Source: an uncultured Oscillospiraceae bacterium
GTDB taxonomy: Bacteria > Bacillota > Clostridia > Oscillospirales > Oscillospiraceae
Reading direction: 5' to 3'
Length of the DNA: 53,487 bases
Assembly: GCA_934511165.1 (NCBI GenBank)
Contig: CAKSWA010000008.1
Location: 1-53,487, forward strand
Shown here: positions 43,220 to 51,598 of the stretch, in pieces
How the letters are laid out: every line of letters starts with the position of its first letter
Position numbering within the stretch: the first letter of the stretch is position 1
Notes under the pieces: generated by a model
What the model was told of the DNA's origin: nothing
Databases searched by the model: none
The model's input: only the letters and a program-made list of their open reading frames with translations
Made by a program: the position numbers and the translations under genes

Positions 43220-43840
43220 TTACTCTTCCATTTCCTCTAAATAATCCTGCTGCCATTTCCAGCGGCTATATATTTTACAGTTTCCAGTAAAAGCTTCCTT
43301 ACCATATTTCCTTATGCATTCTTTTGCGGCGGTACATATACATCTGCACAACTTAGGGATAGCAATGTAGTATGTGAAATGCTTTGATTTTTCGCGGTCG
43401 TCCGTTCCGCAGGTGAACTCTGTTTTATCTTCGCTAAGGACGAAATCAAAGGTCACAGAATAATCCGGATAGTCTCCTGCGTTAATAGGGGCGACTTGCC
43501 GCGTCTCATTAATGTCATCACTTCCAGAGTGGAGAAATGCACACCGCAGTCTATAGCACATCTCCCCATTTAGTGCTCGTTTGGAGTAATCAGGGGCAGC
43601 GTCATTTTCATCCTCGGGCAGATGTACCGGTTCAAAATTGTGCTCTACATGCAAGGCGAACCATTTGGTATATCGATCATGAACACCTTCTTTTGGAAAC
43701 TCCACCTTGCCGCAGATATCCGGCACAGTCAATGCCAGCGCCAGAGCTGCCTGGTAAAATTTGGATGAGAGCAAATTTTCAATTTCCTGTAATCTGTCCT
43801 CAAGCGTGATTATGGAATGACCCCACGGCAAATCGTCCAT
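43220..43840 (-). CDS. Uncharacterised partner protein in putative defence pair
   Basis: A 206-residue soluble protein. ATG 43840 follows GGAGG at 5 nt; the longer frame from 43966 lacks support. There is no signal peptide or membrane helix. Visible features are an all-helical N-terminal third (RLQEIENLLSSKFYQAALALAL) and a central basic segment, RYTKWFALHVEH. A later segment, MCYRLRCAFLHSGSDD, resembles the RxxxxH-type core of HEPN-like or abortive-infection proteins. It lies 48 bp downstream of a DUF4365-like gene, same strand and similar low GC, so the two probably act together. Function is not established. Confidence 0.6.
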   Translation of the reverse strand: MDDLPWGHSIITLEDRLQEIENLLSSKFYQAALALALTVPDICGKVEFPKEGVHDRYTKWFALHVEHNFEPVHLPEDENDAAPDYSKRALNGEMCYRLRCAFLHSGSDDINETRQVAPINAGDYPDYSVTFDFVLSEDKTEFTCGTDDREKSKHFTYYIAIPKLCRCICTAAKECIRKYGKEAFTGNCKIYSRWKWQQDYLEEMEE

Positions 43841-43887
43841 ATTTACCTCCATGTAACAATAGTTGGTTTTGCTATGTCGGGCATCCG

Positions 43888-45681
43888 TTATTGAAAGTTT
43901 GCGAAATGGTATATTGGGAGGGAAATAAACATTTCCTGCATGGAAGGTGAAAGCTCCGCGAAGCACTTTTGGGCTTCGCTGTTATCTCCGAGAAGCAAGT
44001 ATGCGCTGCATCGAACTTCCGCAGGATAAGACGCATTTGTAAAACCACTCAATTCAATGATTTCCTGTGGGATAAAAGAGCGTTTGCGCTTGATTATCTG
44101 GAGATGATTGAGCCGTATAACAGGGTCATTCTCTTCGCTTTCAAACGTAGAAAGCCATGTGCAAAGTGAATCGGCAAGCACCAATAGTTCGCCGTCTTTG
44201 TCTGTCTGCTCGTCATACGCACGAAGAATCTCCAAAAGTAAATCTGTCGTGTACGGTATAAACTTAGGAGAGGGAGCTAAGGATGTAATACTATTTAGTA
44301 TAGTATCATAATTCATGTTGGACGCATGGACAAACGCGGTTTTATCCAGCAAAAAATACTGTGATGTGGGAATGGGATGGGCGTGTGCAGTATCATTTTC
44401 TTCAAAAAAAGCAAACTGTTGCGCGTCGAAAAAGCTCTTTATTTGATAATACCCATCTTCTTGCCGAATGGCCCATATCCAAATCGAGAGATTCGCTATC
44501 GGAAAGGCGCCGTAGATAGGTGAACCTTCTATACCCGGAAAGCCGATTTTCCTGTTATAAAGGATAGCAGCAACAAAGTTTCGTATGTTCTCTTCATCCT
44601 TTTCCGTAAGGTTATCGCATTGCAGTTCTTCTGTAACTCCAAGAGTATCGAGCATCTTTTTGACATCTTTATAGTACCGAAGCTGTTCTTCGCTTTTGGG
44701 TAGCCCCTTCCAATTCGGATTGCTGAAAGCCAGCTTTTCGCCATTAAACGCTATTTCTCTGCTTTCTATTATATCGATATAGCATGAGGCGTCTTGAATC
44801 CGATCGCTTAGTGTTCCGGTGGCTTTGAAGCTTATATTGAATTTTTTGCTGGACAAGTCCAGTTTTATTGTGATTCCCTTTCCCAGTTCAATATGATGTG
44901 CAGTTCCCTCCTTATATACAACGGTATAGAACGGATAGTATTCAACGTCTCCGACCGTTACTTTCGCATCAATGCGTTTTACAACAGTTGCATTGCAGAC
45001 TTTATCAACCGGAATCTCAATGTCCAATCCTTTTGGTTTTGCATACAAGTAAAAATCATGAGAAGAGAGATATTTTCCCAGATTAAATTCGTTAAGTCCG
45101 ATACCGGAAGCGTTAAACGTTAGCGACTCAATGGCGACACCGTTACGGGTAAGCTCTTCGAGGGACATCAGTTTTTTCCCGACAAAGCTGGCCTGCTTCC
45201 GCGAATTTTCGATAAAACTTGTAAAGATCGTGCTGATTTCGTTTATGTCTTTTGAAGGGAATCTGGTTAGTTTGATTGTACAACTCTTTTGATTGCCGAT
45301 TTCGTCAAGCATGCGTTTTAAATCGAAGACCAACAGGCTCGAATAATAGATGTCCGCCTCACCGATGACAGAAGGAACACTTACAAGGAAGAATATGCAG
45401 CCGCCGTCATTGCAATAGTTGCGGAGATCTGCAGCCCTGCAGGAAAAAGATGCTGTGTCTGAAGTGACAGACTTCTTTGTTCCCTTAACCTGAATCGGAA
45501 CTCGCCCCAATAAGTTTTCATTTTTATGAGAAGCGTTTTGGTAAACCAATACGAAGCCATCCCATGACGGAGTTCTGTCATTGCGTTTGGTAAAAGGACT
45601 TAGTATGGGGCAGGAGAGAAAAACTCGATCAAGCGCGTTTATCGCGGCTTCCTCAATCCATTTGCTATTAGCCGCAGCCAT
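43888..45681 (-). CDS. DUF4365-like putative nuclease
   Basis: A 597-residue soluble protein with GGGGGATG upstream of its ATG. The N-terminal 150 residues fit DUF4365, a PD-(D/E)XK nuclease-like fold: SWDGFVLVY with Asp41, then the VPIQVKGT strand with Gln64-x-Lys66, then a membrane-free core. The rest has no recognised domain. DUF4365 proteins occur in phage-defence islands. The AT-rich composition against GC-rich neighbours, and the small unknown partner gene next to it, suggest a horizontally acquired two-gene defence module riding at the edge of a conjugative element. Nuclease activity is inference. Confidence 0.65.
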   Translation of the reverse strand: MAAANSKWIEEAAINALDRVFLSCPILSPFTKRNDRTPSWDGFVLVYQNASHKNENLLGRVPIQVKGTKKSVTSDTASFSCRAADLRNYCNDGGCIFFLVSVPSVIGEADIYYSSLLVFDLKRMLDEIGNQKSCTIKLTRFPSKDINEISTIFTSFIENSRKQASFVGKKLMSLEELTRNGVAIESLTFNASGIGLNEFNLGKYLSSHDFYLYAKPKGLDIEIPVDKVCNATVVKRIDAKVTVGDVEYYPFYTVVYKEGTAHHIELGKGITIKLDLSSKKFNISFKATGTLSDRIQDASCYIDIIESREIAFNGEKLAFSNPNWKGLPKSEEQLRYYKDVKKMLDTLGVTEELQCDNLTEKDEENIRNFVAAILYNRKIGFPGIEGSPIYGAFPIANLSIWIWAIRQEDGYYQIKSFFDAQQFAFFEENDTAHAHPIPTSQYFLLDKTAFVHASNMNYDTILNSITSLAPSPKFIPYTTDLLLEILRAYDEQTDKDGELLVLADSLCTWLSTFESEENDPVIRLNHLQIIKRKRSFIPQEIIELSGFTNASYPAEVRCSAYLLLGDNSEAQKCFAELSPSMQEMFISLPIYHFANFQ

Positions 45682-45820
45682 AGATTCATCCCCCTTTTGT
45701 GCTGAACGTCTTTTCGTCGCAAAAACGTGAAACTATCAACTATAAGAAGTATAGTGCTGTTTTCTGGTTTTATCAACAAACAAAAGGGTTCTTTTTATTA
45801 TTATGCAGTTAGTTGCGTAT

Positions 45821-45857
45821 GACAGGAGAGCCGGATTCTATGACTCTCCTGTTGTTT
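45821..45857. terminator. Hairpin after the hydrolase gene
   Basis: ACAGGAGAG (45822-45830) pairs with CTCTCCTGT (45844-45852). A TTGTTTT run follows on the plus strand. It lies at the 3' end of the minus-strand conjugation operon and separates it from the defence pair; direction of action is unclear. Confidence 0.5.
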
Positions 45858-47533
45858 TAATACGCCGGTAATCCATACCCAAAGATGCAGGTGCCGCCTA
45901 CATAGTAGCGCCCCTGGGCGCAGTCGTCGTTGACGTTACCCTCAATGGTGTATACCAAACCACCCTCGCATTTTTCAACGATGCCCACATGATCCGGGTA
46001 TCCGTCGGGTTCCCAATCGAAAAAGATGATATCGCCGGGACTCGGCTCGGCAGAGCCGTCCGCCCATCCGGCGTTATCCTTGAACCAGTTCGCGCCCCAG
46101 ACACAGTTCTCAAACTTTGGAATAGCGCCGGTATTGAGCAACCCAGCCTGATCAGCACACCAACTTACAAACATGGCGCACCACTCTGCACGCTCGCTCA
46201 GCCCCCACCAACTCCAGTAAGGCTCGCCGCCTACATTGCCGACCTGTGTCAGCGCTATCTCCACAATGGCCTGATTGCCCTCTGCGGTGAAGGCACGCCC
46301 GAACGGGTAGTAGCGCAGCACATGCGCCGGGTACTGCTTGTCGCCGTATCCGCTCCAGCCGAGCTGCGCAGCCATACGATTGGAAAATTCAATCGCCGCG
46401 ATGGCCGAGTATCCGCCGTAATTCTCCCGCGCCCAGAGAATGAACCCATTGCCGAAATTATAGCCCTGCAAGGCCAGCTTGATGTTTTCCATATCGACAG
46501 GGCTTTCCACGTCGGCCTGCCGCAAGCTGTCCGCAATGGTCTGGACACCTACATCGATGGAATACTCCGGATCGGTGATGGCATTGGGCGTTCGTGGGTA
46601 ACGGGTGTTATAGCCGCTTTCGGACGCCTGCATGGGATCAAACCCCTGACCGCCGCTCTCCTGCATCATGATCGCTTTGATCAGCTCGACGTATTCTCCT
46701 ATGCCGTATTGATTGGCATACACGCGGATGATGGGCGTATAGGTCTCCACCTCCTCGCTCACCGGCACATATGACGTTCGTCCGCTTTCGCTTCCGAAGA
46801 GCGAGAGGGCAGCGCCGAGCAGTACAACAACTAGGACAATGGTGATGGCAATCCAACTCCCCGCGAGGATCGCGTTGACGAGCGCCTTCGTCGCGGCGAG
46901 GATTGCCCGGATCGCTTTTGAGGCCGCGGCAGCAGCCTTTTTCACGACCTCGACAGAGTTTCTCGCCGCAGCCTTCGCCCGCCGCGCGGACGCGTTTGCC
47001 GTCTTGACCGTAACGCCGGGATTGGCAGGAATAGTACGCGCTGTCCGCCGGACCGTTCGGACAGACCGCTCAACGGGTTTTACCGCCCGGTCGGCGGTTT
47101 TTATTGACCGAGTCCGCTTTTCCCGTACAGACGGTTTTATTGTCTCGCCGCTGCTTCTCTGAGTACGGAGCGACATACGCTTGTGTTCTTCCCGTTTGAA
47201 CCGCGCCCCAGCCGTTTCCGACTGGGGCGTTTCTATAAATGTAGACGGTCGCCTATCAGAAAAAGGTCTCGTGTGGGATCGTGCAGACTGCTGAACGGCT
47301 TTCCGCCCCTGCTTATCAAACTCCTGCGCTGTACGGGATGCAGCGGTTTCTGCAAGGCTGGTCACCTTATCCGCCGCGTATTTCTCCGGACTGTCCTCCG
47401 CAGAAGAAGCGCCGCGCTGCGCGTCGTCCTTTGTTCGGATAAAAGCATCCTTCATGCGCTCGGCAGCCACGGCGGACTTGTCTATGGCCTTTATCGTCCC
47501 TGTAACGGCATCGCGTGTCTTGATGTCAGCCAT
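45857..47533 (-). CDS. Conjugative-element peptidoglycan hydrolase (lysozyme-like + CHAP)
   Basis: A 558-residue protein starting at ATG 47533, overlapping the VirB4 gene's end by 8 bp. A long basic Arg/Lys/Ala-rich N-terminal region (1-215) is followed by a membrane helix (about 221-246). A lysozyme-like domain follows with the catalytic glutamate in MMQESGG (about 290) and GVQTIADSL. A CHAP amidase/peptidase domain has Cys in EWCAMFVSWC (about 449) and His in DHVGIVEK. Such bifunctional enzymes open the cell wall for the mating pore; Tn916 Orf14/CwlT is the model. It is usual for this gene to follow virB4 in Tn1549-type elements. Confidence 0.92.
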   Translation of the reverse strand: MADIKTRDAVTGTIKAIDKSAVAAERMKDAFIRTKDDAQRGASSAEDSPEKYAADKVTSLAETAASRTAQEFDKQGRKAVQQSARSHTRPFSDRRPSTFIETPQSETAGARFKREEHKRMSLRTQRSSGETIKPSVREKRTRSIKTADRAVKPVERSVRTVRRTARTIPANPGVTVKTANASARRAKAAARNSVEVVKKAAAAASKAIRAILAATKALVNAILAGSWIAITIVLVVVLLGAALSLFGSESGRTSYVPVSEEVETYTPIIRVYANQYGIGEYVELIKAIMMQESGGQGFDPMQASESGYNTRYPRTPNAITDPEYSIDVGVQTIADSLRQADVESPVDMENIKLALQGYNFGNGFILWARENYGGYSAIAAIEFSNRMAAQLGWSGYGDKQYPAHVLRYYPFGRAFTAEGNQAIVEIALTQVGNVGGEPYWSWWGLSERAEWCAMFVSWCADQAGLLNTGAIPKFENCVWGANWFKDNAGWADGSAEPSPGDIIFFDWEPDGYPDHVGIVEKCEGGLVYTIEGNVNDDCAQGRYYVGGTCIFGYGLPAY

Positions 47534-49871
47534 CGCGTCCCACTCCGAACACACCCTCGCCGGGGCGCGTTGTCATCAGCTTGTAGAGCTCGGTGCCCTT
47601 GGGGAAGCGGTTGATAAACGGAACCAACGCCCGGCCATAGCGGATCAGGCCGCAGCCGGCATCCGCGTTGGTGACATAGCTCATCTGCTCGTTGGAGATG
47701 TTCAGGAGCTTTGCCAGCTTCTCCCGGTCCTTCGCCGCCTGATTGAGCATGACCACAAACTCGGAGTTGGACACCATTGTGCTGGCCTGCACCGAGTCTA
47801 GCAGATACTCCACGTTCTGCGTAATGGCCGTGGGAAAAGCGTTGCGCTTGCGGAACTGCCGCCAGGCCGAGGCAAAAAAGTTGCCGCTCTGCTCATTTTC
47901 AAATACCACATGGAATTCATCAATGAAGACATGCGTGCGCCGGCCGCGCTGCCAATTGAGCGTGACGCGGTTGAGCATTGTGTCCGTAATAACCAGCAGC
48001 CCCGCGGGCTTGAGCTGCTCGCCGAGATCGTGGATGTTGAATACCACCACACGCTTATCCAGATCTACATTCCCCGCGTGCCCGAAAATATCCAGAGAGC
48101 CGGTGGTATAGAGCTCCAGCGAAAGCGCAATGTCCTGCGCCTTTGCTTCCGGCTGCACCAGCAGCTTTTCGCGCAGCGCCGAGAGCGTTGGGATGATACC
48201 GGTTTCTGCTGCCTCCTGATAGAGCTGCGCCGTGCAGCGGTCGATGATGGATTTGTGCTGCGGGCCAACGCCGCTCTTGTCAATCTGCTCAACCAGCGAC
48301 ATGATAAACTGTGACTTATCCACAATGGAGTTCTTTTCGCCATAGCCCTCTACCATGTACATGGCGTTGAGCCGGTGTTTGCCGCCCGCGGCCACATGGA
48401 TGACGGTGCCGATGTCGTTACCCATCGCCTCTACCAGCGGGGCAAACTCGCCTTCGGGATCACAGATCAGAATATCGTCGTCCGTGTTGAGCATAAGGAA
48501 AGTAATTAGCTCCTTTACCGAGAACGATTTGCCCGAGCCGGGGACGCCGAGGACAAACGCCGACTGGTTCAGCAGCGTTTCCTTATTGCACATAATGAGG
48601 TTGTGGGAGATGGCATTCTCGCCGAAGTAGATGCCGCCCTTGTCCATGATCTCCTGCACCTTGAAGGGGATGAACACGGCAAGGCTCTCCGTCGTCAGCG
48701 TCCGGAAGGCGTCAATGCGCCGCGTCCCGATGGGCAGCACCGTATTAAGCCCGTCATACTGCTGATACTTCAGCACGGCGAGTTGACACATATGCTTGCG
48801 GGCAATGGAAAGGACGGTCTCGGTGTCGCTGTCGAGCTGCTCCTGCGTCTCCGCGGTGAGCACCATGGTGAGGACGCACAGCATCATGCGCTGGTCGCGG
48901 GTGGTGAGATCGTCCAGAAACTCCTTGGCCTCCCGGCGCTGAAGCTCCATATCGTAGGGGATCACGGCGGAAAAGTTGTTATTGGCGTTCTGCCGGCGCT
49001 GCCAGTTGGTGATGTTCGTCTCCACGCCAAGCAAGCGGTTTTCCACCTCGCGTACCGCCTCGTCGGTGGGGACGGGGACAATATCAATAGAGAGCATCAT
49101 GTTCCGGCTCAGATTCGTCAGCTCCGTCACCAGACAGTCCTTGATATAGGAAGCGTAGTCCTTGAGATACAGCACCCGGCAGAAGCGTTTGCCGAGCTTT
49201 AGGCGGTCCGAGGTCTTTTCTATACTGTCCGGGCAAATGTAATCCCGGAAGTCGTGTCCCTTCTGCATCATGTCCTTCGCGTTAAAGTGAAAGTCCACCT
49301 CTTCGCCGACGCGGTAGAAGTCGTGCAGGACGCGCAGGCGTTCGGTGACATCCAGCTCTGTACACTTGGCGCCGAGGGCGGCGAAGTGGGAGCAGAGATC
49401 TGCGCCGGTGCGGGCAAAGTAGGAACGAGCCTCTTCTATGTCCTTTTTGAGCACCGTGACGGTGATGTACTTCTCCTGAATGATGCCGTTGCCCTCCATC
49501 GCCTTGTCCAGCAGCATCCGGTTATATTCCCGGCGGTAGTTGTCACGCGCATCCCCGCGCGGCGGCATGAGGATGTTCTTCTCAAAGTTGACCCGGTTCA
49601 GGCGGCGGTTGTTGATTGTGATCTTTGCGGTAGCCCCGGCGTCCAGACTGTTCAGCAGCTCGGAATACTGGAGAAACATGGACTCCTTATCTGCGCGGCT
49701 GGCGACGAGGTAGTTGATGTCCGTGAAGCGGTACATCTTGGAATACTTGCTGCCGACGAGAAAAATGCCGTCCGGCCAGATGCGCCGGATGGGGATCACG
49801 TCCTGCACGCGGCGGGGAACACGGTATTTCTCTTTATCTTGCTGGAGAAGATTACTGAGCGTCTTTATCAT
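47526..49871 (-). CDS. VirB4-family conjugation ATPase
   Basis: A 781-residue ATPase that powers the type IV secretion channel. Walker A GVPGSGKS (about 442-449) and Walker B THVFIDEFH (about 645-653) are intact. The C-terminal half also carries QNVEYLLDS and the TraE-like tail. I chose ATG 49871, 12 nt after GGGAGG; an earlier ATG at 49895 is possible but has no ribosome site. The gene overlaps the end of the PrgI gene by 20 bp, so the two are translationally coupled. The order VirD4, Maff2, VirB6, PrgI, VirB4, hydrolase is the Tn1549-type module. Confidence 0.94.
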   Translation of the reverse strand: MIKTLSNLLQQDKEKYRVPRRVQDVIPIRRIWPDGIFLVGSKYSKMYRFTDINYLVASRADKESMFLQYSELLNSLDAGATAKITINNRRLNRVNFEKNILMPPRGDARDNYRREYNRMLLDKAMEGNGIIQEKYITVTVLKKDIEEARSYFARTGADLCSHFAALGAKCTELDVTERLRVLHDFYRVGEEVDFHFNAKDMMQKGHDFRDYICPDSIEKTSDRLKLGKRFCRVLYLKDYASYIKDCLVTELTNLSRNMMLSIDIVPVPTDEAVREVENRLLGVETNITNWQRRQNANNNFSAVIPYDMELQRREAKEFLDDLTTRDQRMMLCVLTMVLTAETQEQLDSDTETVLSIARKHMCQLAVLKYQQYDGLNTVLPIGTRRIDAFRTLTTESLAVFIPFKVQEIMDKGGIYFGENAISHNLIMCNKETLLNQSAFVLGVPGSGKSFSVKELITFLMLNTDDDILICDPEGEFAPLVEAMGNDIGTVIHVAAGGKHRLNAMYMVEGYGEKNSIVDKSQFIMSLVEQIDKSGVGPQHKSIIDRCTAQLYQEAAETGIIPTLSALREKLLVQPEAKAQDIALSLELYTTGSLDIFGHAGNVDLDKRVVVFNIHDLGEQLKPAGLLVITDTMLNRVTLNWQRGRRTHVFIDEFHVVFENEQSGNFFASAWRQFRKRNAFPTAITQNVEYLLDSVQASTMVSNSEFVVMLNQAAKDREKLAKLLNISNEQMSYVTNADAGCGLIRYGRALVPFINRFPKGTELYKLMTTRPGEGVFGVGRDG

Positions 49872-50229
49872 GCCGTTTGTAAACCTCCCTTTCATGAGCT
49901 TCTATGACGCTTTTCAGCGCCTCGTAATACAGGTTGGTTGGCTGTACCCGTAGGTGTACCGGTTCCAGAATCTCTGAGCGAAACCACACCCGGAGAAACC
50001 GCCCGGCGCTCATGCCGTGGTAGCTGAAGAAGCCCAGCGCACCGAACGGAGCTGCAGCTAGAATGGCGATCCAGCTCAGCGTTTCGAGGCCTACATACGG
50101 GCGGAGCAGAAAGTACAGCGCCACAGCGACACCGATGGCCAGCAAAGAAAAAACGAACTGCCGCATGGACAGTCCGAAAAACATGGATTCCGTATAGTTT
50201 CGGATTTCACGGTTGATCTTGACTTCCAA
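49852..50229 (-). CDS. PrgI-family conjugation membrane protein (VirB3-like)
   Basis: A 125-residue protein with two membrane helices (about 25-45 and 52-72). It starts MEVKINREIRNYTESMFFGLSMRQF, a strong family signature (the first 20 residues alone are diagnostic). The start codon is TTG at 50229 behind AGGAGG at 7 nt spacing. PrgI proteins form the inner-membrane ring together with VirB4 and sit directly upstream of it, as here. A weak start behind a strong site suggests tuned expression. Confidence 0.9.
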   Translation of the reverse strand: MEVKINREIRNYTESMFFGLSMRQFVFSLLAIGVAVALYFLLRPYVGLETLSWIAILAAAPFGALGFFSYHGMSAGRFLRVWFRSEILEPVHLRVQPTNLYYEALKSVIEAHEREVYKRHDKDAQ

Positions 50230-50256
50230 AGAGATACCTCCTTCGTTTGGGTATAA

Positions 50257-50338
50257 GAAAACCGCCTCCTGAATAGGAGACGGTGAAATGGTTTATAGGG
50301 AACTTTTTGACGAGGAATGCGGCAAAAAATTCCCTATA
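50257..50338 (-). promoter_or_regulatory. Two hairpins between the VirB6 and PrgI genes
   Basis: The PrgI-proximal hairpin (ACCGTCTCCT/AGGAGGCGGT, 50261-50284) is followed on the minus strand by TTTTC and looks like a partial terminator. The second (TATAGGGAA/TTCCCTATA, arms 50294-50302 and 50330-50338) encloses 27 nt. Together they may set the level of PrgI/VirB4 relative to upstream genes. Confidence 0.5.
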
Positions 50339-50359
50339 TTATAGAAACGGTTTGCGCCA

Positions 50360-51196
50360 TTACAGCCCCATCATCTCCCGTACGATCCGGTCGGACATCT
50401 TCACAGAGCCGACCAGGATGAGCATGTTGAAGATGAGTTCCCCAATATAGCTCCACACCATCGTTACGGCCGCAGCGTCGGTCTTGACGATGGGCGGCGA
50501 TGCAGCGAAGTGGGAGAAGATGATGCACGAGAGCACAATGATCGCGCCTTCCAAACACACGGCAGCGTAGCTTTTGAGAAAGCTTCTCCCCACGTTCTGG
50601 CTCGGCTCCCCGGCAAAGGACGAGAGCGGAATGGGCGCAATGGCCGAATAGAGATACAGTTTGCAAAAGCGCCCGTATACCGTCATGATCATCACAAAAG
50701 AAAGCACCGTAATGAACAGCCCACCGATCAGCGTCACCGCCCACAGGGGGATACTCTCAAAGAAGCCGCAGTCTTCCACAGCGGTTATGATCTCCGGCGG
50801 CAGAACCGTTTCCTGTGCAGCGCCTAGACCGGCGGAGTCCATAATCGTGGAGATCGCTCCCTGCACGATGCGGAAAAGCGCCATCATCAGTTCCAGCCCG
50901 TAGGTTACCGCGCCTTTGGCCAGAGCGAACCGGATGAAGAGCTTCAGCGCGGTTTCCGGCCGCCGGGTCTCCGCAAAGGAGCCGCAGGTTTTCATCACGC
51001 CCACAACGAAGAACAACACAAGCAGAGCCAGCCCGATGGCCTGCACCGCGCCGTGGATGCCGACGATCACATTCCAGATCGCGCCGCCTTTAAATTCCTC
51101 CGGCGACTGCGTGAGGAGCTGCCAGATTTCCGCCAGCTTCTCGTTCCATGTCTCCAGGGCGTTTTCGAGATTTTGTACGACCCAGTTATCCGACAT
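50360..51196 (-). CDS. VirB6/TrbL-like conjugation membrane protein
   Basis: A 278-residue polytopic membrane protein with five or six hydrophobic segments, for example GLALLVLFFVVGVM (about 55-68), LWAVTLIGGLFITVLSFV and GAIIVLSCIIF. Its N-terminus WVVQNLENALETWNEKLAEI and the segment RFCKLYLYSAIAPIPLSSF are typical of the VirB6-like component in clostridial Tn1549-type elements, which forms part of the DNA channel. GAAGGAGG lies 6 nt before the ATG. It sits between the Maff2 and PrgI genes. Confidence 0.88.
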   Translation of the reverse strand: MSDNWVVQNLENALETWNEKLAEIWQLLTQSPEEFKGGAIWNVIVGIHGAVQAIGLALLVLFFVVGVMKTCGSFAETRRPETALKLFIRFALAKGAVTYGLELMMALFRIVQGAISTIMDSAGLGAAQETVLPPEIITAVEDCGFFESIPLWAVTLIGGLFITVLSFVMIMTVYGRFCKLYLYSAIAPIPLSSFAGEPSQNVGRSFLKSYAAVCLEGAIIVLSCIIFSHFAASPPIVKTDAAAVTMVWSYIGELIFNMLILVGSVKMSDRIVREMMGL

Positions 51197-51259
51197 ACTT
51201 GCACCTCCTTCTGGGGTGGCTTCTTATTGGGAAGCCGCCCCGTATTTTCGGATAACGGG

Positions 51260-51598
51260 TCAGCCGACGATCAGGTCAAGGATTTCCTTGGTGAAGGTAA
51301 TCACAATGCCGCCTGCCAGCGTCAGGAAACCGTTGGAGCGCTGGCTCGGGTCGTGGCTCTGGAAGGACATGCCGACCTGCACAACGCCCCAGCCCAGAAT
51401 AATCAGCCCCACCGCGCGGATCAGGCCGAAGATGAAGTCCGAGAGATTGTTGACAACGGCGATAGGATCGTCGGCGGCGAAGGCCGCGGCGGATAACGCT
51501 GTAATCAGCGCCACGGTGATAACAAGGGTACAGTAGGCACGAAAGCTCTTCTTGGCTACATTCGGGGTCTCAATCTTATTCTTGGTTTTCTTGTTCAC
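51260..51598 (-). CDS. Maff2-family small membrane protein
   Basis: A 112-residue protein starting at GTG 51598, nine bases after GGAGG and inside the end of the VirD4 gene (23-bp overlap). It has a signal-like helix (about 18-40) and a second helix (FIFGLIRAVGLIILGWGVVQVGM), with the conserved SFQSHDPSQRSNGF and a GGIVITF end. Maff2 proteins are VirB2-like small subunits always found between VirD4 and VirB6 in these elements. Confidence 0.88.
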   Translation of the reverse strand: MNKKTKNKIETPNVAKKSFRAYCTLVITVALITALSAAAFAADDPIAVVNNLSDFIFGLIRAVGLIILGWGVVQVGMSFQSHDPSQRSNGFLTLAGGIVITFTKEILDLIVG

